Of a stretch of 5,523 bases of DNA, positions 1 to 5,335 are shown in pieces. The stretch spans positions 1 to 5,523 of the forward strand of contig CAMFFG010000096.1 in NCBI GenBank assembly GCA_945949655.1. Reading direction: 5' to 3'. The notes below the pieces were generated by a model. That model was not told the DNA's origin and ran no database searches. It saw nothing but the letters and a program-made list of their open reading frames with translations. This DNA comes from an uncultured Peptococcaceae bacterium. GTDB lineage: Bacteria; Bacillota; Peptococcia; Peptococcales; Peptococcaceae. The translations under genes and the position numbers were made by a program. Every line of letters begins with the position of its first letter. Positions within the stretch are counted from its first letter, which is position 1.

Positions 1-240
1 GCTGCCTCAAATGCGAGATTTTCAGCTGCATCTTCCATTTTTTCCTGCAGCGATTTTCTGACATCCTCAAAAGAACCGCGGAGCATGGACGTAATGTCGC
101 GGAAGATTTCTCTGTATTCCTCCGATGAAACGTTTCCCGTACACGGAGCGCAGCATTGTCCGATCTGGGCATAGATGCAGGGGCGTTCTTTTCCGATATC
201 ACGCGGAAAGGACTTCCTGCAGGATGCAATGCGGAAGGAT
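1..240 (-). pseudogene. uvrC: Internal fragment of UvrC, excinuclease ABC subunit C; cut at both ends of this segment
   Basis: Read on the minus strand from about 239 down to 3, an uninterrupted frame gives 79 residues that match the middle of UvrC, the nuclease subunit of UvrABC nucleotide excision repair. It reads FRIASC, then FPRDIGKERPC, then IGQC, then CAPCTGNVSSEEYREIF, then a segment with the charged helical look of the UVR (UvrB-binding) motif (SLQEKMEDAAENLAFEAA). The four cysteines (in SC, RPC, GQC and APC) have the 8- and 4-residue spacing of the UvrC cysteine cluster, reported to bind an iron-sulfur cluster. The GIY-YIG domain should lie upstream, at higher coordinates, but the sequence there encodes PucR on the other strand and the minus frame loses UvrC character beyond about 240. 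An in-frame ATG at 272-270 is probably accidental. The 3' part runs off the window at position 1. The identification rests on remembered family motifs but is strong. Confidence 0.88.
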
Positions 241-1091
241 TTCCGCTGTTCACAGTACCCTGGCAGGTGCATATGGCGGAGATCATGCGCACCTTCTGCT
301 ATATGATCACCGAGTCTGATAAATTTAATCTGGAACTGTCCAGTGCAGTGAAAAACGCCATTTTTTTCAGCGGTCAGGAAGAACTGTATGTGCCGCAGCT
401 GGAACGCAATAATTTTCTGCGCACCTGGTCCTACTGCATTACCGTGATAGACATCGAGGAAGATGGCGAACCCGTTGCAGAAGAAAAAATGCAGCGCTAT
501 CTGAAGATCATGGAAAACTACATGATCTTTTCCCGCAAAAAGACCTTTGCCTTTGAACTGGGCGGAACGATCGTGTTACTGTTTGCCGATTACGCAGAGG
601 ATATGGTAAAAAAAGCGGTGACCGATCTGTTAAAACGATGCAATTTCCAGAAGGAACAGTGCTATGTAGGCATCGGCCGCTGCACGCCGGGGGCTCAGAG
701 CATCGGCAAATCCTACCGGCAGGCCTGTCAGGTTCTGAAGCTGCAGAAAAATGTGCACAATGACAAAGATGTTGTGGCATATCAGGAGCTTGGGATCTAT
801 AAACTGTTAATGGATATCGAAAACCAGGACGTGATCAACGAGTATTATGCCGAGACCATTCAGAAGCTGGTGGAATACGACAGTCTGAACCAGACCAATT
901 ACTGTGATGTTCTGCAGTGCTATCTGGATCACAGCGGAAGCGTCAAGGAAACGGCGGAAGCCATGTTTGTACACAGAAATACGATTAATTATAAGATCAA
1001 CAAGATCGAGGAGATGCTGAACTGTGATCTGTCGGAGCTGGATACCAGGCTGCTCTACAGCATTGCGTTCATGCTGAAAAAGATCATGTGA
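156..1091 (+). CDS. PucR/CdaR-type helix-turn-helix transcriptional regulator, 5'-truncated
   Basis: This is a DNA-binding regulator of the PucR/CdaR type, a family that often activates neighbouring amine, purine or sugar-acid catabolic genes. The 311-residue frame opens at a TTG (156) with no convincing ribosome binding site. Residues 1 to about 25 are only the antisense of uvrC, so they are not real PucR sequence. Homology starts near residue 26 with the end of the PucR sensor domain (GFPLFTVPW, then HMAEIM). A GGDEF-like middle domain follows (about 85-195, with VGIGRCTPG), then a C-terminal PucR helix-turn-helix (about 255-308: SVKETAEAMFVHRNTINYKI, then LNCDLSELDTRLL). A full-length member would carry roughly 100 or more further N-terminal residues. 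A stop in this frame at 126-128 excludes an upstream start within the window. It lies upstream of, and in the same direction as, the aminotransferase/dehydrogenase pair, its likely targets. Whether it is functional depends on whether the 235 junction is real. Confidence 0.85.
   Translation: MSDLGIDAGAFFSDITRKGLPAGCNAEGFPLFTVPWQVHMAEIMRTFCYMITESDKFNLELSSAVKNAIFFSGQEELYVPQLERNNFLRTWSYCITVIDIEEDGEPVAEEKMQRYLKIMENYMIFSRKKTFAFELGGTIVLLFADYAEDMVKKAVTDLLKRCNFQKEQCYVGIGRCTPGAQSIGKSYRQACQVLKLQKNVHNDKDVVAYQELGIYKLLMDIENQDVINEYYAETIQKLVEYDSLNQTNYCDVLQCYLDHSGSVKETAEAMFVHRNTINYKINKIEEMLNCDLSELDTRLLYSIAFMLKKIM
231..246. repeat. Short inverted repeat at the uvrC/pucR junction
   Basis: GCGGAA (231-236), GGAT spacer, TTCCGC (241-246): a perfect 6-bp inverted repeat placed exactly where minus-strand UvrC similarity stops and plus-strand PucR similarity starts. 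Short foldback repeats like this are typical of template-switch or inversion joints, and also of chimeric assembly joins. Confidence 0.6.
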
Positions 1092-1127
1092 TGCAGCGGG
1101 ATTGCATAAACTGAATTTTTTTATAAT

Positions 1128-1171
1128 AAGTATAACTCCCTGTGTGCGATAGCACATAAAAAGTTATGCTT
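1128..1171. promoter_or_regulatory. Concentric dyad, candidate operator upstream of the aminotransferase promoter
   Basis: Outer arms AAGTATAACT (1128-1137) and AGTTATGCTT (1162-1171) pair over 10 positions with one G-T. Inner arms TGTGC (1143-1147) and GCACA (1152-1156) flank GATA. Both dyads share the same centre (1149.5), separated by symmetric 5-nt unpaired segments. The centre lies about 63 bp upstream of the predicted transcription start near 1213, a usual distance for an activator site. The 3' arm is not followed by a real T-tract, so this is a poor terminator for the regulator gene. Binding by the PucR-type protein is inference. Confidence 0.5.
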
Positions 1172-1178
1172 TAATATA

Positions 1179-1206
1179 TTGAAATTTTTTGGTTGTGATA
1201 TATTAT
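1179..1206 (+). promoter_or_regulatory. Sigma-70-type promoter for the aminotransferase
   Basis: A -35 box TTGAAA (1179-1184) and -10 box TATTAT (1201-1206) are spaced by 16 bp in A/T-rich DNA, predicting a start near 1213 and a leader of about 90 nt. The dyad at 1128-1171 sits directly upstream. The high expression implied by codon use suits a good promoter here. Confidence 0.55.
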
Positions 1207-1220
1207 ATTTATAGGTTGCA

Positions 1221-1263
1221 AAAAAGGAATGCGCAATGTTGTACAAGACATCAATTCCTTTTT
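1221..1263 (+). promoter_or_regulatory. Leader hairpin with terminator-like arms (possible attenuator or mRNA stabiliser)
   Basis: AAAAAGGAAT (1221-1230) and ATTCCTTTTT (1254-1263) are perfect 10-bp inverted arms around a 23-nt loop that itself contains the palindrome TTGTACAA (1239-1246). The 3' arm ends in five Ts, so it could act as a weak intrinsic terminator or attenuator. Its start only about 8 nt after the predicted transcription start also fits a 5'-end stabilising stem. No known riboswitch class was recognised. Confidence 0.5.
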
Positions 1264-1302
1264 AAAAATATTTTTTCTATTCTGAAAGGATGGTAATTTA
1301 CA

Positions 1303-2685
1303 ATGGCATTAACAGGAAAAGAAATTTCTCAGATGCATGCACAGTACATCGCTCAGTCTTGGTCCAAATCCGGCGGTGCTGCAAGACCAATCAAAAGCGG
1401 GAAAGGTATCTATCTGTACGACTATGATGGAAACGAAATCGCAGATATGTCCTCTCTGTTAGTATGTGCAAACCTGGGCCACAGCCTGCCAGAAATCGTA
1501 GATGCTATCAAAGCACAGGCTGACCAGCTCTGCTTTGCTGCTCCTTGCTATGCTACAGAAGCAAAATCCACACTGGCTAAAAAAATCGTAGACATCGCTG
1601 GTGCTGATCACTTCCAGAGAGTTCTGTTCACCAATGCCGGTGCGGACGCCAATGAAAATGCTATCAAAATCGCTCGTAACTTCACTGGCCGTACCAAAAT
1701 CTTCAACCGTTACAGAAGCTACCATGGTGCTACCTTGGGTGCATCCAACGCTTCCGGTGACTGGAGACGTTTCGCTGCTGAATTAGGCGGTGCAAATGGT
1801 TTCGTGAAATTCATCGACCCATACACCTATCATGATGGCTGGGACAAAGCTGATGAAGAAAAAGCTACCAAATACTATCTGCACCTGTTAGAAGAACAGC
1901 TGCACTATGAAGGTACCGACAATGTGGCAGCTATCATGATGGAATCCATCACTGGTGCCAACGGCGTTCTGGTTCCACCAAAAGGATACATGGAAGGCGT
2001 ACGCGCTCTGTGCGACAAATACGGCATCCTGATGATCTGCGACGAAGTTATGGCCGGCTTTGCTCGTACCGGTGAAATGTTCTGCTGGCAGAACTTCGAT
2101 ATCGTTCCGGATATCATCACCTTCGCAAAAGGCGTTACCTGTGGTTATGTTCCACTGGGCGGCGTAGTTATGAGCAAAGAAATCAGCAAATACTTTGAAG
2201 ACCATGTTCTGCAGTGCGGTCTGACCTACAGTGGTCATACACTGGCTTGCGCAGCTGGTAATGCAGCAGTTGACTACTATCTGGATCACAACATCTGTGA
2301 CCATGTAAAAGAAGTTGGCGCTTACCTGGCTGAATGGGAAGACAAAATGGTTGAAAAACATGCCTGCGTTGGCGAAGCAAGACACATTGGTCTGTTCTCC
2401 GCATTCGAACTGGTAAAAGACAAAGAAACCCGTGAACCTCTGGACTTCTACGGCTGCCCGAATGCTCTGAAAGCACAGGCTATCGCAAAACTGGAAAACG
2501 AATACAACGTTCACACCTATGGTCGTGAAAACACACTGTCCATTTGTCCTCCACTGATCATCACCAAAGAACAGCTGGATGAAATCCTGCCAAAATTTGA
2601 TGAAGTTCTGACTTGGATCGACGAACAGTTAGCTACTGTAGAAAAAGATCCTAACTACACCACAGCTATGGCTATCGTAAAATAA
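1303..2685 (+). CDS. Class III PLP-dependent aminotransferase, probable taurine:2-oxoglutarate (omega-amino acid) type
   Basis: This cytosolic fold-type I PLP enzyme moves an amino group from an omega-amino compound to a keto acid, probably 2-oxoglutarate. Its 460 residues are the usual length. Visible motifs in order are the substrate-side WDYDG-like segment (YLYDYDG, 37-43), the cofactor phosphate loop GADANENA (113-120), the ring-stacking YHG (140-142), D247 in CDEVMAGF binding the pyridine nitrogen, and K276 in ITFAKGV as Schiff-base lysine, followed by GYVPLGGV. The ATG at 1303 has a strong GAAAGGATGG ribosome site ending 10 nt upstream. The overall motif style resembles proteins annotated as taurine:2-oxoglutarate transaminase (Toa), and an aldehyde-reducing dehydrogenase lies directly downstream, as in Toa/TauF loci. 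GABA or beta-alanine are alternative substrates. Lysine is almost always AAA and glutamate GAA, far more biased than in the flanking genes. The class is secure; the substrate is inference. Confidence 0.93.
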   Translation: MALTGKEISQMHAQYIAQSWSKSGGAARPIKSGKGIYLYDYDGNEIADMSSLLVCANLGHSLPEIVDAIKAQADQLCFAAPCYATEAKSTLAKKIVDIAGADHFQRVLFTNAGADANENAIKIARNFTGRTKIFNRYRSYHGATLGASNASGDWRRFAAELGGANGFVKFIDPYTYHDGWDKADEEKATKYYLHLLEEQLHYEGTDNVAAIMMESITGANGVLVPPKGYMEGVRALCDKYGILMICDEVMAGFARTGEMFCWQNFDIVPDIITFAKGVTCGYVPLGGVVMSKEISKYFEDHVLQCGLTYSGHTLACAAGNAAVDYYLDHNICDHVKEVGAYLAEWEDKMVEKHACVGEARHIGLFSAFELVKDKETREPLDFYGCPNALKAQAIAKLENEYNVHTYGRENTLSICPPLIITKEQLDEILPKFDEVLTWIDEQLATVEKDPNYTTAMAIVK

Positions 2686-2714
2686 TTCTGCCCCGGGCAT
2701 GAGTTATTGCGACT

Positions 2715-2723
2715 TGTTATACT
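2715..2723 (+). promoter_or_regulatory. Possible extended -10 promoter for the dehydrogenase
   Basis: TGTTATACT provides a TGn extension and a TATACT -10 box (2718-2723), predicting a start near 2730. No good -35 box is found 16-18 bp upstream (GGGCAT region), so activity may be weak or activator-dependent. Read-through from the aminotransferase may also supply transcript. Confidence 0.35.
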
Positions 2724-2737
2724 AATATGAGTTTTCT

Positions 2738-2776
2738 GACAGGCTGTCTATTTGCAAAAAAAGTAGATGGCCTGTC
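2738..2776 (+). promoter_or_regulatory. Long hairpin between aminotransferase and dehydrogenase genes
   Basis: GACAGGCTGTCTA (2738-2750) and TAGATGGCCTGTC (2764-2776) pair over 13 positions with two adjacent G-U pairs, around a 13-nt A-rich loop. The stem is followed by TTACTAAGG rather than a T-tract, so it is not a canonical intrinsic terminator. It may be a processing or stabilising stem that sets different levels of the two enzymes, or a partial terminator for the aminotransferase message. Confidence 0.6.
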
Positions 2777-2783
2777 TTACTAA

Positions 2784-2797
2784 GGTGCATAGGCACC
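2784..2797. promoter_or_regulatory. GGTGC-N4-GCACC dyad upstream of the dehydrogenase
   Basis: GGTGC (2784-2788), ATAG, GCACC (2793-2797) is a perfect 5-bp dyad. It shares the core GTGC-N4-GCAC, with the same spacer length, with the inner dyad at 1143-1156 upstream of the aminotransferase. A common regulator, perhaps the neighbouring PucR-type protein, could bind both. It could instead be a small RNA hairpin about 40 nt before the start codon. Confidence 0.4.
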
Positions 2798-2836
2798 ACA
2801 AAAAAATATTCAAATTTGAAAGGTGGATTTTTTATC

Positions 2837-3973
2837 ATGGCATCTTGGAATTATATTCAGCCAGTAGAAATCAGATTCGGCGCTGGCTTGATCAACAAAA
2901 TCGATGAAATCTCTCAGGAACTGGGCATTGCAAACGGTCTGCTGGTAGCAGATAAATTCTTCATGACCAACGGTCTGGCTCAGAAGATCGTAGACGGCAG
3001 CAATGGCGCTCTGACCGCTGCTTTCGGCGATGTTTCTCCAAACCCGGATGTAACCGAAATCGACGCATGTGCTGAACTGATCCGGAAAAACAAACACGGC
3101 TTCGTTGTAGCATTAGGCGGCGGTTCCGCTCTGGATGCTGCCAAAGCTGCAGCAACCGTATGCATGACCAACGACTCTATCGCTGACTACCATGGCACCG
3201 GCAAAGCTCTGCCAAAAGAACATCTGCCGCTGATCGCTGTTCCAACCACAGCTGGTACCGGTTCTGAAGTTACCAAAGTATCTGTCGTAACCAACCATGC
3301 TCTGGGCAAAAAAGCTCCGATCAACTGCCTGAACTTCTACCCGACACTGGCTGTTATCGACCCTGAACTGACCTACAGCTGCCCACCAAAAGTAACGGCC
3401 GGCTGCGGCATCGACGTACTGTGCCATGCTGTAGAAGGTTTCTGGAGCAAAAACCATCAGCCGATCTGTGATGCAGTAGCATTACACGCTTGCGACCTGG
3501 TATTCAAATATCTGGAACGTGCATACAAAGATCCGCAGGATGCAGAAGCAAGAGAAAAAATGTGCGAAGCTTCCGTAATGGCTGGTCTGGCTTTCACCAT
3601 TCCACTGACCACCGGTTCTCATGCTTGCTCCTTCCCGCTGACCAACATCCATCACATTCCACACGGCGAAGCCTGCGGTATCACCCTGGACTACTTTGCA
3701 CACATCAATGCAAACGATCCGGAAGTTGGTCCACGTATGGACGAATTTGCTCGTAAACTGGGCTTCCGTGACATGAACGTAATGGCTGATGAAATTCATG
3801 CTCTGAAAGCAAGACTGGGCCTGCGCAATGGTCTGAAAGACCTGAACCTGACCGAAGAACAGATCGCTGATCTGGTTCGCATCAGTGTTCATCCAAACCT
3901 GCGCAACAACCCTGTATACATCACGGACGAAATGTTAGATGAAATGTATCATTACCTGGCAACCCAGAACTAA
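2837..3973 (+). CDS. Group III metal-dependent (iron-type) alcohol dehydrogenase, probable aldehyde reductase partner of the aminotransferase
   Basis: This NAD(P)H-dependent cytosolic enzyme probably reduces the aldehyde made by the upstream aminotransferase: sulfoacetaldehyde to isethionate if taurine is the substrate (TauF-like), or succinate or malonate semialdehyde otherwise. The 378 residues match the family's usual 380 or so. The Rossmann-like N-terminal half carries the nucleotide loop GGGSALD (94-100) and PTTAGTGSE (136-144). The helical C-terminal half carries the metal ligands D193 and H197 (GIDVLCHAVE), H262 (TGSHACSFPL) and H276 (NIHHIPHGEA), all four present. The ATG at 2837 is preferred because AAAGGTGG (2819-2826) lies 10 nt upstream; the in-frame TTG at 2816 lies before that site and would add seven residues with no support. 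It lies 151 bp after the aminotransferase, same strand, with the same extreme codon bias, and ends at a strong terminator. Confidence 0.93.
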   Translation: MASWNYIQPVEIRFGAGLINKIDEISQELGIANGLLVADKFFMTNGLAQKIVDGSNGALTAAFGDVSPNPDVTEIDACAELIRKNKHGFVVALGGGSALDAAKAAATVCMTNDSIADYHGTGKALPKEHLPLIAVPTTAGTGSEVTKVSVVTNHALGKKAPINCLNFYPTLAVIDPELTYSCPPKVTAGCGIDVLCHAVEGFWSKNHQPICDAVALHACDLVFKYLERAYKDPQDAEAREKMCEASVMAGLAFTIPLTTGSHACSFPLTNIHHIPHGEACGITLDYFAHINANDPEVGPRMDEFARKLGFRDMNVMADEIHALKARLGLRNGLKDLNLTEEQIADLVRISVHPNLRNNPVYITDEMLDEMYHYLATQN

Positions 3974-3998
3974 TCCTGGTTCTCTCGTTGTTGATTCA

Positions 3999-4030
3999 CA
4001 GCGTATCGCTTCGGCGGTACGCTGTTTTTT
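3999..4030 (+). terminator. Strong intrinsic terminator after the dehydrogenase
   Basis: CAGCGTATCGC (3999-4009) and GCGGTACGCTG (4014-4024) pair over 11 bp with one G-U, closed by a TTCG tetraloop and followed by six Ts (4025-4030). It starts 26 nt after the stop codon. It has no T-tract on the minus strand, so it acts only in the plus direction. It marks the end of the enzyme unit. Confidence 0.93.
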
Positions 4031-4082
4031 ATGGAAAAATAATAAAAAGCTACACACATACTTGGAATCATTTCGCTATTCG

Positions 4083-4112
4083 TTGATTTTTTTCACACTT
4101 GCATGATACACT
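4083..4112 (+). promoter_or_regulatory. Probable promoter for the hsdM remnant / rhuM unit
   Basis: A -35-like TTGATT (4083-4088) and TACACT (4107-4112) are spaced 18 bp apart, with a TGA extension just before the -10 box. Transcription would start near 4119, almost exactly where hsdM-like coding similarity begins, so the rhuM message would carry the hsdM remnant as its leader. Confidence 0.4.
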
Positions 4113-4118
4113 TAATAG

Positions 4119-4241
4119 GTAAGTGAAATTGAAAGTAATCACTATGATCTTTCCGTGTCCAGCTGTGTGGAAGCTGAGGACAGCAGAGAGAAAACCGGCA
4201 TTGTGAAATGCAATGCCGAGAGCGCAGAAATCGAGGTGTAA
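4119..4241 (+). pseudogene. hsdM: C-terminal remnant of a type I restriction-modification M subunit
   Basis: The frame 4119-4241 encodes 40 residues and a TAA, with no in-frame start codon and an in-frame TAG immediately upstream (4116-4118). It reads VSEIESNHYDLSVSSCVEAE, then DSREKTGIVKCNAESAEIEV. This closely resembles the extreme C-terminus of HsdM DNA methyltransferase subunits, which typically have a (D)YNLSVSSYVE segment, then EDTRE, then LNAEI, then a charged helical tail. The catalytic methylase domain is missing and the tail after NAE is shorter than usual, suggesting an additional internal deletion. The stop lies 3 nt before the rhuM start, the tight spacing of a former hsdM-rhuM operon. 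RhuM genes are often found inside type I systems, which supports the call. The match is from memory of the family, on a short stretch. Confidence 0.68.
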
Positions 4242-4244
4242 TTT

Positions 4245-5285
4245 ATGGCGAAAGAATTCAATTTTCTGATGTATCAGGCCGCAGAAGAAAACATATCAGT
4301 CAATGCCCTTATCAAAGATGAAACCATCTGGCTGACGCAAAAGGCTATGGCAGAACTATTTAATGTAAACAAATCTTCTATTAGCAGGCACTTGAAAAAT
4401 ATTTTTGCTGAGGGAGAATTGGTTGAAGAGGTGGTTGTTGCAAAATTTGCAACAACCACTGAGCACGGCGCAATAAAAGGTAAAACACAAACCAATGAAA
4501 CAAATTTCTACAACCTGGATGCTATCATTTCTGTTGGTTATCGTGTTAATTCCCGCAGAGCAACGCAATTTCGTATCTGGGCAACAGGCGTGCTGAAAGA
4601 ATATATGATCAAAGGCTTTGCTATGGATGACGAGCGCCTGAAGCAGGGGAAAACGGCTTTTGGCAAAGACTATTTCAAAGAATTGCTGGAACGCGTTCGC
4701 TCCATTCGTGCCAGCGAACGCCGTATCTGGCAGCAGGTAACAGATATTTTTGCAGAGTGCAGTATCGACTATGATAAAAATGCGGAAATAACACAGCAAT
4801 TCTATGCTATGGTGCAGAATAAATTTCATTATGCGATAACGGGACAAACTGCTGCTGAGATCATCTACACCAAAGCAGACCGGGAAAAAGACCACATGGG
4901 GCTTACCAACTGGAAAAATGCACCGGAGGGAAGAATTTTGAAATCTGATGTATCTGTGGCAAAAAATTATCTGGACGAAAAACAGATTCGCCAGTTAGAG
5001 CGGACTGTATCCGGATATTTTGATTATATTGAAGACCTGATAGAGCGAGAAAACACGTTTACGATGGAAGAATTTGCTGCCAGTGTGAACGAGTTTCTGG
5101 CATTCCGCAGATACGATATTTTGAAGGATAAAGGCAGTATTTCTGCAAAGGCTGCAAAAGCAAAAGCTGAAACAGAATACGAAGCTTTTAATAGAACACA
5201 GCAAATCACATCCGACTTTGACAAACAGGTGAAACGGATGCTGGAACAAGGCGGTGAAAACGCATCAGCAGACTGGGAGAATTGA
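4245..5285 (+). CDS. rhuM: RhuM-family protein (virulence protein RhuM-like, COG3943 type)
   Basis: This 346-residue protein has the usual length and order of RhuM proteins, named from a Salmonella pathogenicity island and widespread in accessory DNA, often beside type I restriction or toxin-antitoxin genes. Molecular function is not established. Visible parts are a winged-helix or helix-turn-helix segment (about 28-54: IWLTQKAMAELF, then NKSSISRHLKNIF), a conserved KFATTTEHGAI block (67-77), the highly characteristic NFYNLDAIISVGYRVNS (87-103) with QFRIWATGVLKEYMIKGFAM (108-127), a charged helical C-terminal domain and a Lys/Ala/Glu-rich helix near 293-315. It is cytosolic, with no signal peptide or membrane segment. 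The start ATG at 4245 has GAGGTG (4233-4238) six bases upstream and sits 3 nt after the hsdM remnant. Codon use is mixed, unlike the enzyme genes before it. It looks intact. Confidence 0.9.
   Translation: MAKEFNFLMYQAAEENISVNALIKDETIWLTQKAMAELFNVNKSSISRHLKNIFAEGELVEEVVVAKFATTTEHGAIKGKTQTNETNFYNLDAIISVGYRVNSRRATQFRIWATGVLKEYMIKGFAMDDERLKQGKTAFGKDYFKELLERVRSIRASERRIWQQVTDIFAECSIDYDKNAEITQQFYAMVQNKFHYAITGQTAAEIIYTKADREKDHMGLTNWKNAPEGRILKSDVSVAKNYLDEKQIRQLERTVSGYFDYIEDLIERENTFTMEEFAASVNEFLAFRRYDILKDKGSISAKAAKAKAETEYEAFNRTQQITSDFDKQVKRMLEQGGENASADWEN
4431..4459. repeat. Perfect 14-bp inverted repeat inside rhuM
   Basis: GTGGTTGTTGCAAA (4431-4444) and TTTGCAACAACCAC (4446-4459) are perfect inverted arms around a single A (4445). 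The region encodes VVVAKFATTT. Part of the symmetry follows from the conserved peptide, but the third-codon positions also match. It could form a cruciform, an mRNA hairpin, or an intragenic operator. Confidence 0.85.
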
Positions 5286-5335
5286 TACTCGCTTCCACCT
5301 GTCGCCGTGTTTCCTGTTTGTTCTCTCATAAAAAC

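Noticed and set aside
156..228. First 25 or so residues of the regulator frame as a true N-terminus
   Set aside because: These bases are the antisense of a highly conserved UvrC stretch; the TTG start has no clear ribosome site and no PucR resemblance appears before about residue 26.
125..319. 64-residue plus-strand frame starting at ATG 125
   Set aside because: It overlaps antisense uvrC and then the regulator in another frame, is Arg/His/Cys-rich and has no family resemblance.
1086..1120. Intrinsic terminator after the regulator (ATGCA...TGCAT followed later by seven Ts)
   Set aside because: The stem is only 5 bp and the T-run lies about 10 nt away from it, which is too weak and too distant to call.
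1191..1220. Sigma-54 promoter upstream of the aminotransferase
   Set aside because: GG and GC elements are not at the required -24/-12 spacing, and the regulator lacks an AAA+ domain; the sigma-70 boxes fit better.
1888..2514. 208-residue minus-strand frame inside the aminotransferase
   Set aside because: It is a shadow frame opposite a strongly conserved, codon-biased gene, with low-complexity Phe/Val/Cys content and no motif.
2816..2836. TTG 2816 as start of the dehydrogenase
   Set aside because: It lies upstream of the AAAGGTGG ribosome site that is correctly spaced for ATG 2837; the extra seven residues are not typical of the family.
3971..4072. 33-residue minus-strand ORF across the terminator (ATG near 4072)
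   Set aside because: It reads through the terminator stem, lacks a ribosome site and resembles nothing; it is a common spurious ORF type.
4144..4206. 20-codon ORF (ATG 4144) as a leader peptide for rhuM
   Set aside because: It has only a weak ribosome site and lies out of frame across the hsdM-like remnant, which explains the sequence better.
4156..4218. Two hairpins (TGTCCAGCT with AGCT-GA-GGACA; CGGCATTG with CAATGCCG) as a riboswitch ahead of rhuM
   Set aside because: They lie inside the hsdM-derived coding remnant, match no riboswitch class I know, and short stems of this size arise readily by chance.
4356..4895. 179-residue minus-strand frame inside rhuM
   Set aside because: It is antisense to the conserved RhuM blocks, with no ribosome site or recognisable domain.
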